Shown: positions 48,561-61,100 of the stretch, piece after piece
Numbering within the stretch: the stretch's first letter is position 1
How the letters are laid out: each line of letters starts with the position of its first letter
From: Sitta carolinensis
Taxonomy: Eukaryota; Chordata; Aves; Passeriformes; Sittidae
Assembly: GCA_032173965.1 (NCBI GenBank)
Contig: CM063292.1
Location: forward strand, 5,966,001 to 6,030,000
Reading direction: 5' to 3'
DNA length: 64,000 bases
Program-made: the position numbers and the translations under genes
The notes under the pieces: generated by a model
Databases searched by the model: none
What the model saw: only the letters and a program-made list of their open reading frames with translations
Told to the model about the DNA's origin: nothing

Positions 48561-51500
48561 TGGCAAACCAAAGGTGAAGCTTCTACTTAAGGGCAGCAAC
48601 ATTTTTTAGATATCTTTGCTTAAATCTCAAGAGCGTCTGAAAATAGCAACAATTCTGTAGTAGCATTTCAATTAATATTTACAGTCTGTTTCTATGTGGG
48701 ATAAAGTCTTAAATACTACAGCAGAAGGCTGATTTTAGGGTTTTTCAAGAATCTAACACTCCACAAATGTTATTTGGTTCTGTTATTAAAATATTAAACA
48801 GTGGCTATGCCTTAAATACCAGAGGCAGTTTGAACTGGATATGCTCCCATCTTTCCCTTAGTGTTTAGCTTTACTGCCATGCACTTTTAAACCATGTTTT
48901 GTTCCAGAAGTAACTGCAAGAGCTAAGGAGGTGTGTGAAATAAAATCCTTTGTGAAATAAAATCATCTGTATAAAATGCCTATCAGTTTATCAAACTTTC
49001 AGAACTCTTTTGAAACACGCAGCCATCAGACATCACATAATACATTTATAAAATAAAGGTAATATACACTAGATGTAATCTAGGCTATTTTTATCTGCAT
49101 TATATATCTCACTATCTAATATAAACTACTTACATGTTATCAGATATAATTACTGAATATATTTACTATTTGGAAAAGAGTGTAGAAAAAGATATAGAAT
49201 GAAGATAAAATGTAAGGGAATGCAAGTAATTCATTACTTTAATTGCTTCAAGAAGCTATGATGATGTTATTCTGCTATTAAAATAAGTTCCTTAATTAAT
49301 CAGCCAAACCTACTGACAAGAATCCTTAAACCCATTTTTACCAACAGCAATATACTTGACAAACACATTTTTTAGAAATACAGGATACATATGATAATTA
49401 ATTGCAATAAATTTATTTACAAACTGCACAGCTCACAGGATATGATTAAAATGGGTGTGAAAAACAGGGAAGCCATCAAATACCCCTTCTTTTATTCCCC
49501 CATCATACTCCAACTCTCTACACTGGACAAGATTTTAGATTTTAACAAACTGTACAACAAGATGTTTTGGGTTTAGTCTGCAAAGCTGTTCCACTGACAC
49601 CGCTACACTTGTTTTTATATTGGGTCCTATACTTTTCTTCAAAAAAGTTTCTATAAATAATAAAAGCAAAAACACTTCCAGATTACAAAGGGATTGTTCT
49701 AAGTACAAACTGTTGTCTGCTACTCACTCAGCAGACCTCTATTAAACCTCCACATTTTGGCTTCAGAAATAAGTGGAGGAAAACCTTGCTGCACCTCCAA
49801 AGTGTTCAGCTTTGAGCTGTGCCAGAGACCTTTGAACAAGCTTTATAAATGACATCCATATTTGTCCATTTTTTGACTTAAATTGCTTTTGGTTCAACTG
49901 CATGCAGCACTGAATTGCCTTGATGCAATGTCATATGGAATGACACAAAACACAGAAAAAAGCAAGTTGCTGGCTAGGATTAGGAAAGAAAGGAGTCACG
50001 GCCCTCGTTCACTTCAGTAAATGTTGGAGAAAATGAAAATGAAACTTCTGTTAAGAGGTAATCTCTTCAAAGCTCGATAAGAGCAGGTGACATTTTACAA
50101 GTCTCAAGTTTTTCATGTTATATTTAGCAGGTACAATGAAACAATTTACATAGAGCCCAAGACTGCTCGTGTTCCTTTTCTCTTTTGCAGAGTAAAGGGA
50201 CATGTTCTGCAATTCACTGGGTTCTTAGCATGCAAGCTGAGGTTTAAATTCAGTTTCACTCCTGAGCGAGGAATCTCCTTCACCATCTTTGGCCTGCAGC
50301 AAAGGCGAAGGTGAATCCCAGAATCTGGGAGGAATATTTTCATCTTCCCCAGCTCTCTTCCTATCAGTAGCTTCCTGAACTATTCTTCCTTCACAACTAA
50401 ACCACTTCTCCCACTAAACCCCAGGTTTTTAAGTGTTGTGGAGAAATTGTTCTCAGAGATTAATAACTTTTGTAAGAGCAATCTCTGATCAATATGGCAT
50501 CCATCTTTCCATATATCCTGTGAAAAATCCCACAAGGCAGCTGAAAATGCAGTGTAGCTTTCTGCACATATTTTGATGACCTCAGACAGGAATATGCCTT
50601 GTGAATCTGAGACTTGAAGGACCTATTAAGAGTACCTGAAATTTGGATGCTGACTGTTTGCACGGACCTAATTGTGGTAGTTCACATCTTTCTTGTTTTA
50701 TGCAACCAAAAACAGTCTCTAGTTTATTCATTGAAATAGAAGGAACACCCACAATCTAGGCATTTTTAAAAGCAGGCTAACAATGTCTTGTTATACACAA
50801 AACATCTATTTCCATGAACTCCTGGAAGGTTTTATAATTTTTAATCATCAATAAAATATTCAAACATTAAATTGGTAATTATTTTTGCAGTTAAAAATCC
50901 TCTGGAATAACATTATATAGAATGTATAGTAAAGATGGATCTAGCTAATAATTTAAAAGAACTCCATACCATGCATTCTTCCACAGATGGCCTCAAATTA
51001 CTCAGAAATTGTTGTAATTCTCACATGATTATCACATAGTGATTTTGTATTTATAGTAAGATAAAAGAAAGGAAATTTAGCTGGTATAAGCTTGCAAGCA
51101 AACATCACTTCCTTATTTGTTTAAATATCTAATAGTCTGTGGCCTCCTAAAGCCTTAAAGTCTTCCCCTGGTTCCCAAGACTGGTAGAGGCAGGTGAGGA
51201 TGAGGTCTGCAAGGGTGGAATCCAGGTAGGGGTCAAACATTTCTAAAAGTACAGAGGCTGAATCCTGTAAATGGCACTGAGAAAGATGTGCAAAACTGGA
51301 ACCTCGACCTCTTCCTCATTACCACGCAGTGATCATATTCAGAGTGCAGCAGGATTTAAGGAAGAAAACGTTTTCAAGACAGGTAGATTAAAACTGCTTC
51401 ATTAAAATAGTGCAGCTCACTGTTGTAATTTCTTTTTTCTAGGAGTAGAAAGCCAGAATATGATATCATTCTCACATTTCAGTGTGCATTTCTCAAATCA

Positions 51501-52497
51501 GCCTAAGCAAGAATTCATATACATTTCATTATGAGTGGAGTATACAGCAGTTTGCTGCTCTGGAAAGTTTGTCCTCTGCTTCCCATAAAGCCAACATGAA
51601 GTTAAGAGAAGAATTAGAAAATTTTTGTTTTCTAGCAATAAGGGCCAACATTCAGCACCCCTACAAGGGTGACTCCGGGCTGCAAAACTGTATTTTTTTA
51701 ATAAATGCAGATATTTATATTATTATTATTATTATTATAGCAAAAGGCTTGTTGAAGGAGATGGAACATTTCTGAAAATTTGAGTGAACACAAATGGGAA
51801 TGAACGTTCATAAACTGGCAAATCCTTTTGGCAGTTTCTACAGTTATGCTAATATTAAAACAGACAGCCTGCCTTCACTTGAATTAAGACTGATACATGT
51901 AAGAAATTCAAGAATCGAAAAAATTAAACACTACAATGCAATGTATTGTACCCTTATATACTGCACAAAATGAAATATGGATAATTTATTTTGGAGCTTA
52001 ATATCTTCAGTGGAACTACTGATTTGCAGGAGTCAATAAATATCCTTAGTCTGATATTTAAGATGGCAATGTCTTCAACACCTAATAAGAGTTTTATCAA
52101 AGAAAAGTATATTAAATTTATGTATTAAACGAATGTCTCAAGGAGACAAGCAGCTCAGATTTGATCACACGTATTTTATTAGGTAGAGCCCCAGCTTTGT
52201 ACATCTGCGTATTCAGCAGCAGGATTAAGCTGGTGCTGTGAATGGAAACCAAATGAACCCTTTGCTTTGTTTCTGTGCAAATCTTTTATATCGATATTCT
52301 ATTTCTGAGACAATGAGTAGCAGTTTTTAGTGATGAAACCCCATCTCCTGTGGCTGAATTGGCAAGCTGGGTGTGCAGGAAGGAGAGGCAGGCAATGGGA
52401 AGCTGTGCAGCCTCCAGCAAGAGGTATTGAATTCACAGCAGACACTCCCCAGGTACTGCCAAGGATCCCATGTCTGAAGTGAGACCTGTGTCAGTGA
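48561..52497. other. Gene-less AT-rich sequence
   Basis: No supported gene. It includes a GTGAAATAAAATC duplication near 48935-48963 and a (TAT)n microsatellite at about 51718-51738. Frames are short, and the 75-codon one at 50087-50314 resembles no known protein. Confidence 0.5.
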
Positions 52498-52716
52498 ATG
52501 CAAACTGGGGACCAAGCAGTGACACACTGGTTTGTGCCTAGCAAAACAAGAAATAGCAAATGTAGATTTCCTTCTGAAAGCCTCACTGTTGCAAGTGAAA
52601 CATTTGTGACAACTCTGGACACACAAAGTTCATCCACTAGTCTCAGCTCCACAGACAATAGAAGTTCAGAAACCAGTCTCAACTCAAACAAAAGCAATGG
52701 GATTTTGCCTATCTAA
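52498..52716 (+). other. Ser/Thr-rich 72-codon open frame, possible terminal exon
   Basis: The frame begins at an ATG right after a TGA stop and ends at TAA. Residues 1-18 are unremarkable and the last 35 are Ser/Thr/Asn-rich. A 36-base segment (52626-52661) is repeated in diverged form in frame at 52662-52697, giving two 12-residue Ser-rich units. A CCTAG at 52546-52550 could be a splice acceptor, in which case only the last 55 or so residues would be coding. A 99-codon minus frame overlaps. I do not recognise the protein, and chance is quite possible. Confidence 0.2.
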
Positions 52717-52737
52717 AAGAGAGCCATGCTCTCTTTT
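52715..52737. repeat. Perfect 10-bp inverted repeat with 3-base loop
   Basis: AAAAGAGAGC, CAT, GCTCTCTTTT: a perfect palindromic stem with a tight loop, starting within the stop codon of the Ser/Thr-rich frame. It would fold stably as RNA. No known terminator or RNA family is recognised. Confidence 0.75.
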
Positions 52738-52739
52738 TT

Positions 52740-54529
52740 CCCTGTGGTAAGCATATGGTTGCATTCAAACTCGGGACATTTTTGTCCCAGCTATGTCACA
52801 GATTTCAGGAATGGCTTTGCATAAGTCACTTGGCCTTTGTTCAGTTTGCAGGCTGCAGAAAAAGCCAGCCTACTGCATTTTTCTGTTTTTGCAGCAGGGA
52901 AATACAATACTCAGATGAGCATAATAATTTATGTACCAAGCAGATGTGCAAAAGACAAGATCACAACCTTTACATCCAAACCCTGTTCCACTAATAGTAC
53001 TAACATCCCATCTAACATACTTGCTTCAGCACAGTGATACATTTGTTTGCAATGATTGTTACATTGCTTTTGATTAATAATTAAAGAAAGATGCCTAACC
53101 CAGGAGGAAATCTTAGGGAATGACAGAAACATCCATTTATGATGGCAAGGAGGTAAAGTAGTACAGCAGTCCCAAGAGAGCAGCCACAGCTCAGATGTTA
53201 CCTCCAATACATGCTGATGCCATCCTGCACTGTCAAATAAAACTGAACAGCACAATAGAGATATGTGACCAAAACTGTCAGCACCGATAGGTACTGCAGA
53301 AATTGTGTTAGGAAAATAGATGTACTAAGATTCAATTTTTGGATTGTATAAAGGTCTAATTTGGCGACCTTGCAGATCTTCTTGTAGAACAAGGGAGAGA
53401 CCCTACAGTATTTAAAGAAAAAGAAAAGATTTATCCATTTTCTAGCAATGCATATTTATCTCTTTATTTGTAATCCAGCTGAGGATGAAAACTAGCCTGT
53501 ACAACATGATGCCTTTGTTCCAGTCATCTCTTCTCCTTGCTTGTTATGACCAGGATCACTGCTTGGGGTTCCTCTGCACTCAGCCTGGGCAGGCAGAAAG
53601 GGAAACTCTCATTTAGAATTTTATGATGATGATGACAATGCCAATAAATCTGTGGGCACCAACACATTTCCCTGCACAAAGACACGAAAAAACCTGGACA
53701 ACCTAGTTCACAGATAAAGCAGATGCAAAGGTAATTTCTATGTGGTTTTACTCTGCACCTTTACGCATACTTGTGCTTCACTTGAGTCATGTCTGCAGGT
53801 TCTGAAGATGCTCCTGCTGAGGCTACAGGTACAGCTTTATCTGTGTGAAGATTATGGTCACCACCCTCCACTTCTCATAAACCAAGGACAGCCTCCAGTT
53901 GCTCATCACTGCCCTCCTGCCTTTTGCCAGCAGCACAGGCAGCCACCCCCAGACTCCACCAACAGAAAAGTAATAAATAAATAATAGTCTAATTCCTGTT
54001 GGTCTTTTGGGTGAGCACAGACTTAGCCTTTGGTGCATCGTGGGATTCAGCCTCCCAGGAGGGAGCAGGGCAGCAGGAAAGGGGCATCTGAGAGGGAGAG
54101 AGGGTTGTATTCTCAATCCTGGATCAGTCAGTACACAGCCTTCAAGGGCACGGATGTTATAGCAAGCAAAACTTTAAACCTTTCTAAGCACATTCATCAC
54201 ACAGGTAGGCTGTGCTTTCCAATTTGGCATGATATACAACCTAGGATTAATCAGCATGCATTGGAAACAAACAAACAAAAAAAAAAATCAACACGTCAAA
54301 ATTATTTCAACCACTTGCACAATATCTCTTGATTGTCAAAATACATCTCTGGGCTGACAAATGGTAAGATTTCCCATTAGAAAAAACGTGCTGTTGATGG
54401 ACTTAAATCCTGCTGTCAGTTATGTACTGCTGCCGCCTTTTTCACAAGGCCACTTAAGCAACAAAGTGATAATACAGTGCAGAAAAACCAAATTTATCAC
54501 ACTTCACCACAGCCCTCCACACTAATGCA
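52740..54529. other. Gene-less sequence
   Basis: No supported gene. Short GAT-repeat near 53620-53636; overlapping short frames without domains. Confidence 0.5.
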
Positions 54530-55000
54530 GGCCATAACAACCCAGGAGGCTCTAGTGCAGCTTCCTCCCGAGGGATCTTTTCATGCTTGCACTGCCCCAG
54601 TCCTCGTGCAGGTTTTGCCAATGACTTCCAGAGGGAAGAGGATGCTCCCTCCTCCCCTCCCGCTCCACAGGCACATGTGGCAGCACAGGAAATGCACTGG
54701 GGAATTAAAAGTCACCACAGGGCTCTCTGCTGGCTCATACATTGTGTTCAACAAGACTGCAGAGGTGAACCTGAAGGTAGCTTTTGGCTGGGGAATCAGA
54801 ATTTAAGTTATTTATTCATTTTCAGTGATAGTGATGGAAGACCCAGAGGGTGGCTGCTCCTTCCCCTCTCCCACGCTCTCTCAGCTCCCAGCAGCAAACA
54901 GGCAGCAGCCAGGCTTTGCCCTCTGCAGCAAGCCTGGGTGTCAGAGTTCTCCCACTCCCACACGTCTCTCCCCCATAGGGGAGGCCTTTTTGCAAAAGTC
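54530..55000. other. GC-rich islet next to the LTR-like element
   Basis: Open frames on plus of 174 (54587-55111), 112 and 109 codons and a minus frame of 65 overlap each other. None shows a known domain. The islet abuts the LTR-like sequence. It could be flanking genomic DNA or a relic of the same insertion, but no gag- or pol-like protein motif is visible. Confidence 0.3.
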
Positions 55001-55014
55001 CTCATTGGAAAGAA

Positions 55015-55694
55015 GGCAAAGGGAACTCTTGGTGGTTCTCGTTCTCCAGGTTGTTTATTGTTTTCTTATCAGCAATCTCAGCACACCAGGCTTTACACCA
55101 GTTCAGTGTGAGGGAGAAAAGGCACCAAAAGGCCCAAACACACGGGATCAAGGTTCTTTTTAAGATAATTCACCCAATTATCACCAAGAACATACATTAT
55201 TTCTATATTTCTACCAATAACTAACTAAATTTCTATTCACATGGCTCTATACTGCAGCAAATTCCAGCCAATCGTCCTGTGTCCCAAACACTGCAGAACA
55301 TGGAGGAGATGAAGAAGAAGGAAGAAACCTAGAAACAACAAGGGTCCTCCATCTTGTGTCATCTACTTACCATAGTAACAAACACAAAATTCTAAATTTC
55401 TCACCCTGTGATAAATGACATACTATCATACTAGATGCTACTATCTAATTTATATTATTGAGAACTTTGTTTCATCCCAAAGACTAGAAAGCCCTTTCCA
55501 TGGACAAAGGATAAAAATAGTGTTTGTCAGGGGGTTCAGATCCTTCAAGACATGCAGAGAGATATTCTCTGCATTCTGGATTCCAGCACCTGGGGAGCAC
55601 TGCTGTGCACAGGCCTTTGGAGAAGGGACTGACAGTTTGGAAACAGCCTCGGAAAACTTTATCCCATGGAATGTGTGCCCCACCTGACAGGACA
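55015..55694 (-). mobile_element. Probable solo LTR of an avian endogenous retrovirus
   Basis: On the minus strand the block begins TGTCCTGTCAGG and contains an ATTGG box (near 55270). It has a pyrimidine-rich TTCTTCCTTCTTCTTCATC segment and an AATAAA polyadenylation signal at 55054-55059, followed by a short U5-like stretch (CCTGGAGAACGAGAACC). This layout is that of a retroviral LTR. The sequence also resembles LTRs I recall from songbird genomes, though I cannot name the family with certainty. No primer-binding site, gag or pol is seen beside it, hence solo. No clean target-site duplication was found, so both ends are approximate. Confidence 0.6.
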
Positions 55695-55699
55695 CCGAG

Positions 55700-57689
55700 T
55701 CCTTGTTGACTTAAGGAGTTATTGCAATTTACAGCTATGCTCTGCCATATATTCACCCCCCTGTGAGTCCATGAAATGCATTACTGCTGGATAAACTTAT
55801 GATGGAGTAGGTTCAAATCACAGTATATTTGTGAGGAGCTGTTATTGCTGCAGCCTTAATGACAATCACCACGGCTGGCTGTAATTATCTGTGCACACCA
55901 AGGAGAAAGGTGGTAGGGAGGAACTAAATAAAGCTCACAACAGCAGTAAATATCCCATGCTGATGTTACACAGAATGGCTAAACAAAAGGCCGGTCAGCA
56001 TTTGGTCATGTTTCATTTACTTACTTTTAAAACTACTATAAAAATATTTTTAAATTGCTACAAGTGCAAGGATGAAACTTCATATGTGACTTTTAGCCCA
56101 GGAATATAGCTTTGCAAAATGTGATTAACATGAACTCCTGGAATGGAACTGTCCTGGGATCCTTTCTGTTCAGTGATGTTGGCTACGTTGTGTTTCTGAG
56201 TGAAAAAAACACCAGCGCTTTTGGAACAATGTGTTTTAGAAGGAGGGGAACAGAGGTCAAACTTAAACAAAAAACAATAAAAGAGCATTAAGAATGCAAG
56301 TCTGTATTTAGAAGCTGCACACAGCTTGCAGTTTGCAATTCTGTACATTTACTTGATTTTTAATATCTTTACAATCAAACATTATTAAAATTGGCTACTG
56401 TGTAATGCATGTCCTGTTCTCCTAATATATTTATATAAAATCTGCACTTATTTATATGAACAGCGTTGAGTCCATATGACAGAACCTGCTTGGCACCTCA
56501 TAATTCTTTATTGGCTCCTTGGTTATTAATATTTTCATATTCATGGATATTTTCAACCCTTTATAGAATTATGGCATTAATAGAGAACTAGAGATAGAGT
56601 CTATACATATAATACTTAAGTTCTGACTTATAATGGGTAAACCCAAAGCACTTCAAAGTCATTCTTATGTGTCTCAATTTTCCTAGCCAACTGCAGCCTA
56701 TTTATTTAAGTTTAACCTCCCAGAGCCCTGACAATGACTAAGCACAATAGGGACAGTTAAGAAGGGCGTAAGGAGAAAATTAACTCTGATTTTGCTTATT
56801 TTTGTTGGTTGAAGGCAGAACTGTCACCTTATTTTAATGCATTCTTATTCCCTACCTCACAATTCAGATAGAATGAAGATATAATAATGTGATAATCGAG
56901 TGCCTTCACAGAGCCCACCAGTGCATTACAACTCCAACATGCAGAATGCAAACATCTGCTGGCATCATTAAACCATTTCTATACTCTACATACCCAGACT
57001 TGACCCTGTGACCATTTCTACCATTAGATTTGAATGACCTCAGCAAAAGAGCTGAAAGGCCAGAGTATTAATTCACAGAACCACAAGCTCAATTTAAGAT
57101 TTAATTTGAGATAACTAAGAGCAGCTGAAGGTGTATTCAAACTTATAAGTGCAGAATAAAAGATCTTACCCTGTTTTTCAAGTTAAATATAAATTCAATT
57201 ATTTTTAACAGATTTATTCACAACTTTACAAACAAGGCCAGGGTTCTTTTAGCATACTTTCAGCTTAATATCTGGCAATATGATGCTTCTGTTTAGCAAA
57301 TTTTTTTCTAATTTATGAATGTCTTTCCTACAGGGAATTTTCTGCATTCTGATTATATCCCTGAGGGGAAAAATGCTTCATTTATGAGCTATTCCCACCA
57401 TACAGCTTTGAAACGCTCACTTTTATTCCAACTTAAATTAGCTAAAAGCCTTTTTGCTCAATCAAGATGTTTTTACATCTAAAAATCTTAAAGTGACAAT
57501 TAAAATATCTGAAAAATCTTCTGTATTCGTATATAATAAACGATACAGTGTGGAAGAACTCTCCCCATCTGGCTCGTTGATAGGTTTTACAGTGCAGGCT
57601 GTACAGACACGTTATGCAGGTAAATACACACACTTTATGCACATTCCCATGTCCACAAAACTTTACAAATGAGAGGCACAGGGGGGTGC
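55700..57689. other. Gene-less AT-rich sequence
   Basis: No supported gene. Short random frames (at most 96 codons). No repeat family recognised. Confidence 0.5.
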
Positions 57690-58110
57690 AGATCTGTGTG
57701 CCAGGACCTGTCGGTGCGGCTTCACATCAGCTGCTGCCTGAGCCATCTCCTGGAGATCCACCCTGATATCCTAATCCTGAATCTGTTCCACCCATCCACC
57801 TTTGCCCAGGTTTGAGCCACGCTGCCTGCCCTGCCAGCAGTGCAGGGGTCACGCAGCAATCAGCTCCCTGCTCTGGCTGGGGGGAGCAGAGCAGCCCCCC
57901 TGCTGCCCACGGGACACCACGGCAATGGATGACAGTCACCATCAAAGGGCAGGGGCCAGGCACCAGCCCACAGCCATGGAACAGACACTAACACCTCCCA
58001 CCAGCAAGCCTGGCTCAGCTGAGGAGCTCTGGCAGGACTTTGCCCCAGCACAACAGTGCAAGATGGAGATTTCATCCTTCACTGCTTTGCCACTGGCCTG
58101 CCATCCCTGA
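57690..58110. other. GC-rich islet
   Basis: Rich in Pro/Gly/Ala codons on both strands, with a 102-codon plus frame (57802-58110) and 78- and 71-codon minus frames overlapping. No recognisable protein. Same character as the other islets. Confidence 0.3.
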
Positions 58111-61100
58111 GTTTGCAATGGAAAAACGCTTTATAAACTCTTGGATAACATCTTTACTTATTTTGTAACTAAAAGTAGCTACAGAAATAATAAAGATAGG
58201 TCTACACTGCCCTCAGATTTAATTTTACATCATATTTTAAAATCTCTGTTAAGCCCAGCATTTTGCAGATGAGCAACTGCAAAGGGTGATGAGCTTTACG
58301 TACACCTGGCTTTAGTCTAGAACACAAGAGAACAGAGTGCAATGTACATTAAGAGATTTGGAATCACCTATGGAAAATCTGACATTATGCTGGAGTGAGA
58401 GGGAATATTCATAAAAATTACAGTGACTTTTTAGTTCTGTGTGAGAATGTCTTCTAAATGATTAGGCCACGATACACATGGAGGAAAAATGCAGCCCAAA
58501 TCCCAGCTCGCCAAGGTGAGTGCAACACAGATCTGTTCAATGCAGAAATACTGCTCAGATTTTTCAGACAAAAAGCATCCCCTTGTCTGAACCCCACCAT
58601 CAAGATGTAAGGGGTCAGGCACTCTGCTTGCTTACCTGAGGGGAAAACAAACACAGGCATGCAGATCAGCACAATATCATATGTGGCATATCCTACTTTT
58701 TCTTTTCCCGTGTCTTCTCCCTTACACCCCTCCCTGCTTTTGAAGCAAAGCATTTATCACTTTGCTCCTAGGTGCAAAAAGTGACTATGGCTAGGTAGGG
58801 CAGGTTAAAATTTTCTCTGACTCCTCAGCACATTTGTCATGCAGGCTGTCTGCCTGCCGAGGAAACCTTTTCACCTCGGGCTTATTGTGAAGACATACCC
58901 CATGAGAAAGGAATAAGGTGAAAAATGATGATGTCACTAGGTTGTTGCAAGGTTAGCACACCCTTAAATGGAGTAATGGTAAACGAAGCAGCTGCTCAGC
59001 TCCCTACATATATATGACATTCATCCTCCCATCCCATAAAAGTGCAGGACTCGGTGAGGACTGAGCACAAACTACTTGTTGACATAATTAGTGCTGGCTC
59101 AAGGCATCTTTCTAATAGCCAAGTTGGCTGTATTTTGCAAGCTCTCATTGGCAAAATTCAAGTAAACTTAAGCCAAGTTCTATATCTATTTTGTTTTGTG
59201 TCTTATGTGTTTCCCAACTTGGAAAAAGGAGCCAAAATATTCTGGTAGCTTTTCAGTTTTGTGGTAGTTGGTATTTCAAGATGTTACTGGATTTTAAAAT
59301 ATACAAATGTTTTGGGGAAGTGTAACTCTCTAGGAGGAGATAGAGACTATAAACTCATGAGAAAAAATATAGGCATAAGATTAATTAATGAGTCTTGGCT
59401 CACTGCTATCTTAACAGCAGACTTTCTGCAAAAGCACTGCAGAAGGCTTTGAATCAGTTGTCCCCTGAGTTTTCCTATAGCCAGAGAGAGACAAAATTTT
59501 CCCAAATAAAAGTAAGGAAACTAAAGACACCATTTTTATATAATTTCTTTTCTTCTTTGCATACATTAAATGTTGAAATAAATTGTAACCAATTTGACTT
59601 CTGCAGTTTCATGTAACTGTGTTTGGATCATGGGACAATGAATGCTTATTTGCCTTCTGTGCAAAGTTTTTTCTAGTTTGCCAGAATTCTTCAGTCCAGA
59701 ACTTTTTGTTGCTCATAGAAAATAATTTATGCAAGAAGGACTTTTTTTTTTTCCCTCCATTTCTTCACATTACTTCAAGTCTGCTCTACTTTGAAAACAG
59801 TTCCTAAATGTCTTGGTAAGCAAAATTAGATAATGTAGTTTCATAGTGCAATTTTAATTTAAAGGGACGGAAATCAGTTAGCTGTGCAATTACTCTAACT
59901 GTAATGCACATTCTCTAACAGTGCTTGGTGACAATAATCCACCCTTGGGTCATATTCAATTGTTTCCCTTTTATCAGTGACATAATGGGGGATTCTATTC
60001 CTCACAGTAGTTCATTATGGTTTTACTAAAATACTCTTACAACTGTTGCAAATATTAACACATTCCATGCAGCAAAGAAAAGGCCAGTTTGTAATCAAAG
60101 AGAATTTTTTTTCTTTTTTATTTTTATTTTATTTTCACTGCATATAAGACACAAACCAAACCAAGAAAAACCGTCAAGGTGGAAAAATCTTCCTAAATAT
60201 CCCAACTTTACTCCCACTTTTCTGCTGTTATTTTGAAAATGGCAATGCTAATGACTTTCTTTGTAAGGTCTCATTTTCCACCTTCTTATCCCTGCCACAG
60301 ATCTGCCCCCAATGCTGCTGAAAAGGTGCCTGACATAAACCCTGGCTCAAGCCCATGAGGTACAGAAACACTGCACAGTTAAGGCAGACAGCAGGAAAAA
60401 ACACTTAATGTAGGCAACAAGAATCTTTGTATACTTCCAGGTACAGCACTCACCTTAATTATGTATTTGCATAGGTATTAAATGTATTTCCCTATGCAAA
60501 ATATTGTGTATATGTGTATCATTATATGCATATTTTCAGGATTTGCGTGAGAAAAGACCAGATTTTAATGTTATGTCAACATTAAGCTCTTCTATAAAAT
60601 GTGTGCTTCAGCATCTGCCTTGTGATTAGTAACAGGCAAATATTTTAAGTGTTTTTGCTGTTTGATGACCAGAACAATTTTGAAAATAGTCCTTTAGATA
60701 TTGCATTCAACTACACTGTCTCATGACTTCTGTACTGGGTTTGTCTTGGGCATTGTAACTGTGAAAATTAAGCAGAACTCACCCTGCTGTTGAGAGACCC
60801 TGGAAAACAATGGAATATTTTGTGTTCCATGTGCCATCAGCAACCCCAAAACACTGACTTCTACATTAGAAATAATACATTTTCATACAGGTCTATAAAC
60901 TTTCCTCCCCCCTCCAAGAGTATTACACACTGGCCAAAGGCAACATGCACTCATAGCTTCTGATAAGAGAATCACCCAATAAAAATTAGGTGATAACATT
61001 AATGCCATCATTAACAGCAGACCTTTCCTCTATTGGAACAACAGAACCAAGCATCTCTCAGGGAGAACAGCAAACAGTCACATTCTTGAGATAGCATGCA

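Noticed and set aside
54587..55111. 174-codon plus-strand frame
   Set aside because: It lies in a GC-rich islet with several overlapping open frames and runs into the LTR-like element in the antisense direction. No gag, pol or cellular domain is recognisable.
55801..55830. GGTTCAAATC word resembling a tRNA T-arm
   Set aside because: No matching acceptor stem, D-arm or anticodon arm is found at tRNA spacing.
60728..60830. TACTGGGTTTG start resembling some avian LTR ends
   Set aside because: No polyadenylation signal, partner end or target duplication in a plausible LTR layout.
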